The notes under the pieces were generated by a model. That model saw nothing but the letters and a program-made list of their open reading frames with translations. It did not search any database and was not told the DNA's origin. From assembly GCF_014648495.1 (NCBI RefSeq), contig NZ_BMRF01000029.1:1-64000 (forward strand): 64,000 bases of DNA, written 5' to 3'. The translations under genes and the position numbers were made by a program. Origin of the DNA: Actinomadura cremea (GTDB lineage: Bacteria; Actinomycetota; Actinomycetes; Streptosporangiales; Streptosporangiaceae). Positions 63,235 to 64,000 of the stretch are shown one piece after another (position 1 is the stretch's first letter; each line of letters begins with the position of its first letter).

Positions 63235-64000
63235 TCACGCCCGCCGGGACGCCGGGACCATCGAGAACGACACCCCGTTGGAGATGTTCTCGGCGACCTC
63301 GCGCCGCCAGGTCTCGACGGCGCGGGTCGTGTCGATCTCGAACTCGAACCGGTTCGTCATCTCGGGGGTGACGTCCTCGACGTCCACGTAGAACTGCTCG
63401 TACCAGCGGCGGAGCTGGTAGACCGGGCCGTCCTGGTCGCAGAGGAGCGGGTTGTCGATCGGGGCCTTGTTCTTCCAGATCTCGACGTCCTGCAGGAAGC
63501 CGAGCCCGACGCCCTCGGCGACCTGCGCGGCCATCGCGTCGGCGTCCGCGTCGGACATCCCGGGGAACTTCTTGACGATGGCGCCCCACTGCAGCATGAA
63601 GCTGTCGCTGGTGATCGGATAGTGGCAGTTGATCAGGACGGTCTCGACGGTGACGCCCTCCGCCTCGCTCCACAGGTAGTCGATCATGTAGGAGGGGCCG
63701 TAGTACGCGGCCACGGAGCGCTGGTCGATCTTCTGGTCGGCCGGGCCCGGAATCATCCCGAGGTGGGCGTCGTCGCGGGACGTGCCGTCGAAGTACTGGG
63801 TCGCGACGTGTCCCTCGAAGACGTTCTTGAAGTACGTCGGCAGGGCGTAGTGGACGTAGAAGAAGTGCGCCATGTCGACGACGTTGTCGACGATCTCGCG
63901 GCAGTGGGAGTTCTCGACGCGGAGCGTGTTCCACGTCCAGTTGCTCCACTCGTCGCTGAACGCGCCCTCGATGCGCGGGATCGTCACGTCCGGCGGCGGC
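63235..64000 (-). CDS. kshA: KshA-like Rieske oxygenase, catalytic part (cut by right edge)
   Basis: The frame stays open to the right edge; 254 residues of the C-terminal part are present. The mononuclear iron site is visible as VDNVVDMAHFFYVHYALPT (the D/N-x-H-x4-H pattern) with a third acidic ligand likely in FLQDVEIWKNKAPI. The surrounding sequence (YFKNVFEGHVATQYFDG, RRWYEQFYVDVEDVTPEM) is close to 3-ketosteroid 9-alpha-hydroxylase oxygenases, which open the steroid B ring together with the reductase KshB. The Rieske cluster domain lies outside the window. Assignment to a given paralogue is not possible. Confidence 0.85.
   Translation of the reverse strand, partial: PPPDVTIPRIEGAFSDEWSNWTWNTLRVENSHCREIVDNVVDMAHFFYVHYALPTYFKNVFEGHVATQYFDGTSRDDAHLGMIPGPADQKIDQRSVAAYYGPSYMIDYLWSEAEGVTVETVLINCHYPITSDSFMLQWGAIVKKFPGMSDADADAMAAQVAEGVGLGFLQDVEIWKNKAPIDNPLLCDQDGPVYQLRRWYEQFYVDVEDVTPEMTNRFEFEIDTTRAVETWRREVAENISNGVSFSMVPASRRA

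Overview
The window is GC-rich DNA (mostly above 70 percent by eye) with dense, often overlapping genes, many GTG starts and Shine-Dalgarno sites of the GGAGG type. A conservon-type GTPase, DUF2637, DUF427, DUF3159, a PF04672 methyltransferase, an F420/PPOX enzyme, a mycothiol-type maleylpyruvate isomerase and a KshA-type oxygenase all point to a filamentous actinomycete chromosome. An Actinomadura/Thermomonosporaceae-like source is my inference. No phage, plasmid, transposase or CRISPR locus is visible.

Layout. 0-2.7 kb: the end of a conservon GTPase, then a TetR regulator divergent from an acyl-CoA dehydrogenase across a palindromic operator, followed by a nine-copy 17-bp tandem repeat. 2.9-8.3 kb: aromatic catabolism, with FAD hydroxylase, extradiol-type dioxygenase and FAH-type hydrolase, then a one-piece ferredoxin reductase with a CYP199-like P450 (probable 4-methoxybenzoate O-demethylation). 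8.4-12.6 kb: formate-dehydrogenase-type FeS and NrfD subunits with no catalytic subunit, a hemerythrin-like protein, and a TROVE (Ro60) protein that has lost its metal site. 12.7-14.1 kb: a graveyard of truncated gene pieces in both orientations. 14.2-18.4 kb: a TetR gene with ATC at its start position, DUF3291, and an erythromycin-esterase/DUF427/Crp operon. 18.6-22.7 kb: DUF2637 membrane protein, a sirtuin/ATP-grasp operon, a 28-residue-repeat protein coupled to a GbsR/MarR regulator, and a PPOX enzyme.

22.7-30.0 kb is a cobalamin cluster (cobL, cobM, cbiD, cobK, cobIJ, cobH, cobG) packed as facing and overlapping genes. Its chelatase subunit cobN lies 18 kb away (47.9-51.4 kb) behind a cobalamin riboswitch and a short leader ORF that ends on the cobN start codon. 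30.0-38.4 kb is a xylan-oligosaccharide utilisation locus: GH43, GH3 and LacI on one strand, and a binding protein with two permeases on the other. 38.5-47.6 kb is accessory: HAD hydrolase, two methyltransferases, SEC-C protein, DUF899, two broken genes, a Cys-rich orphan in a lower-GC patch, and a PepSY protein divergent from an OmpR-type two-component system.

51.4-60.1 kb holds a CE1759/CE1758-type flavin pair, a MerR regulator facing a mycothiol-dependent isomerase across a long-spacer promoter, a lyase-fold protein, a SMI1/HEAT protein, YceI, a universal stress protein and a CHAP protein. A tRNA trio (Gly-GCC, Cys-GCA, Val-GAC) follows at 60.2-60.4 kb, then DUF3159, a BpsA-like branched-polyamine synthase with an extra C-terminal domain, and the catalytic part of a KshA-like Rieske oxygenase cut by the right edge.

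The observations most worth following are the two genes whose only plausible start codon is ATC behind a strong ribosome site, the MIDAS-less TROVE protein, the FdhB/NrfD pair without a catalytic subunit, the riboswitch/leader-ORF arrangement of cobN, the sirtuin/ATP-grasp pair and the fused BpsA. Protein families were recognised by eye from motifs; no database search was run.
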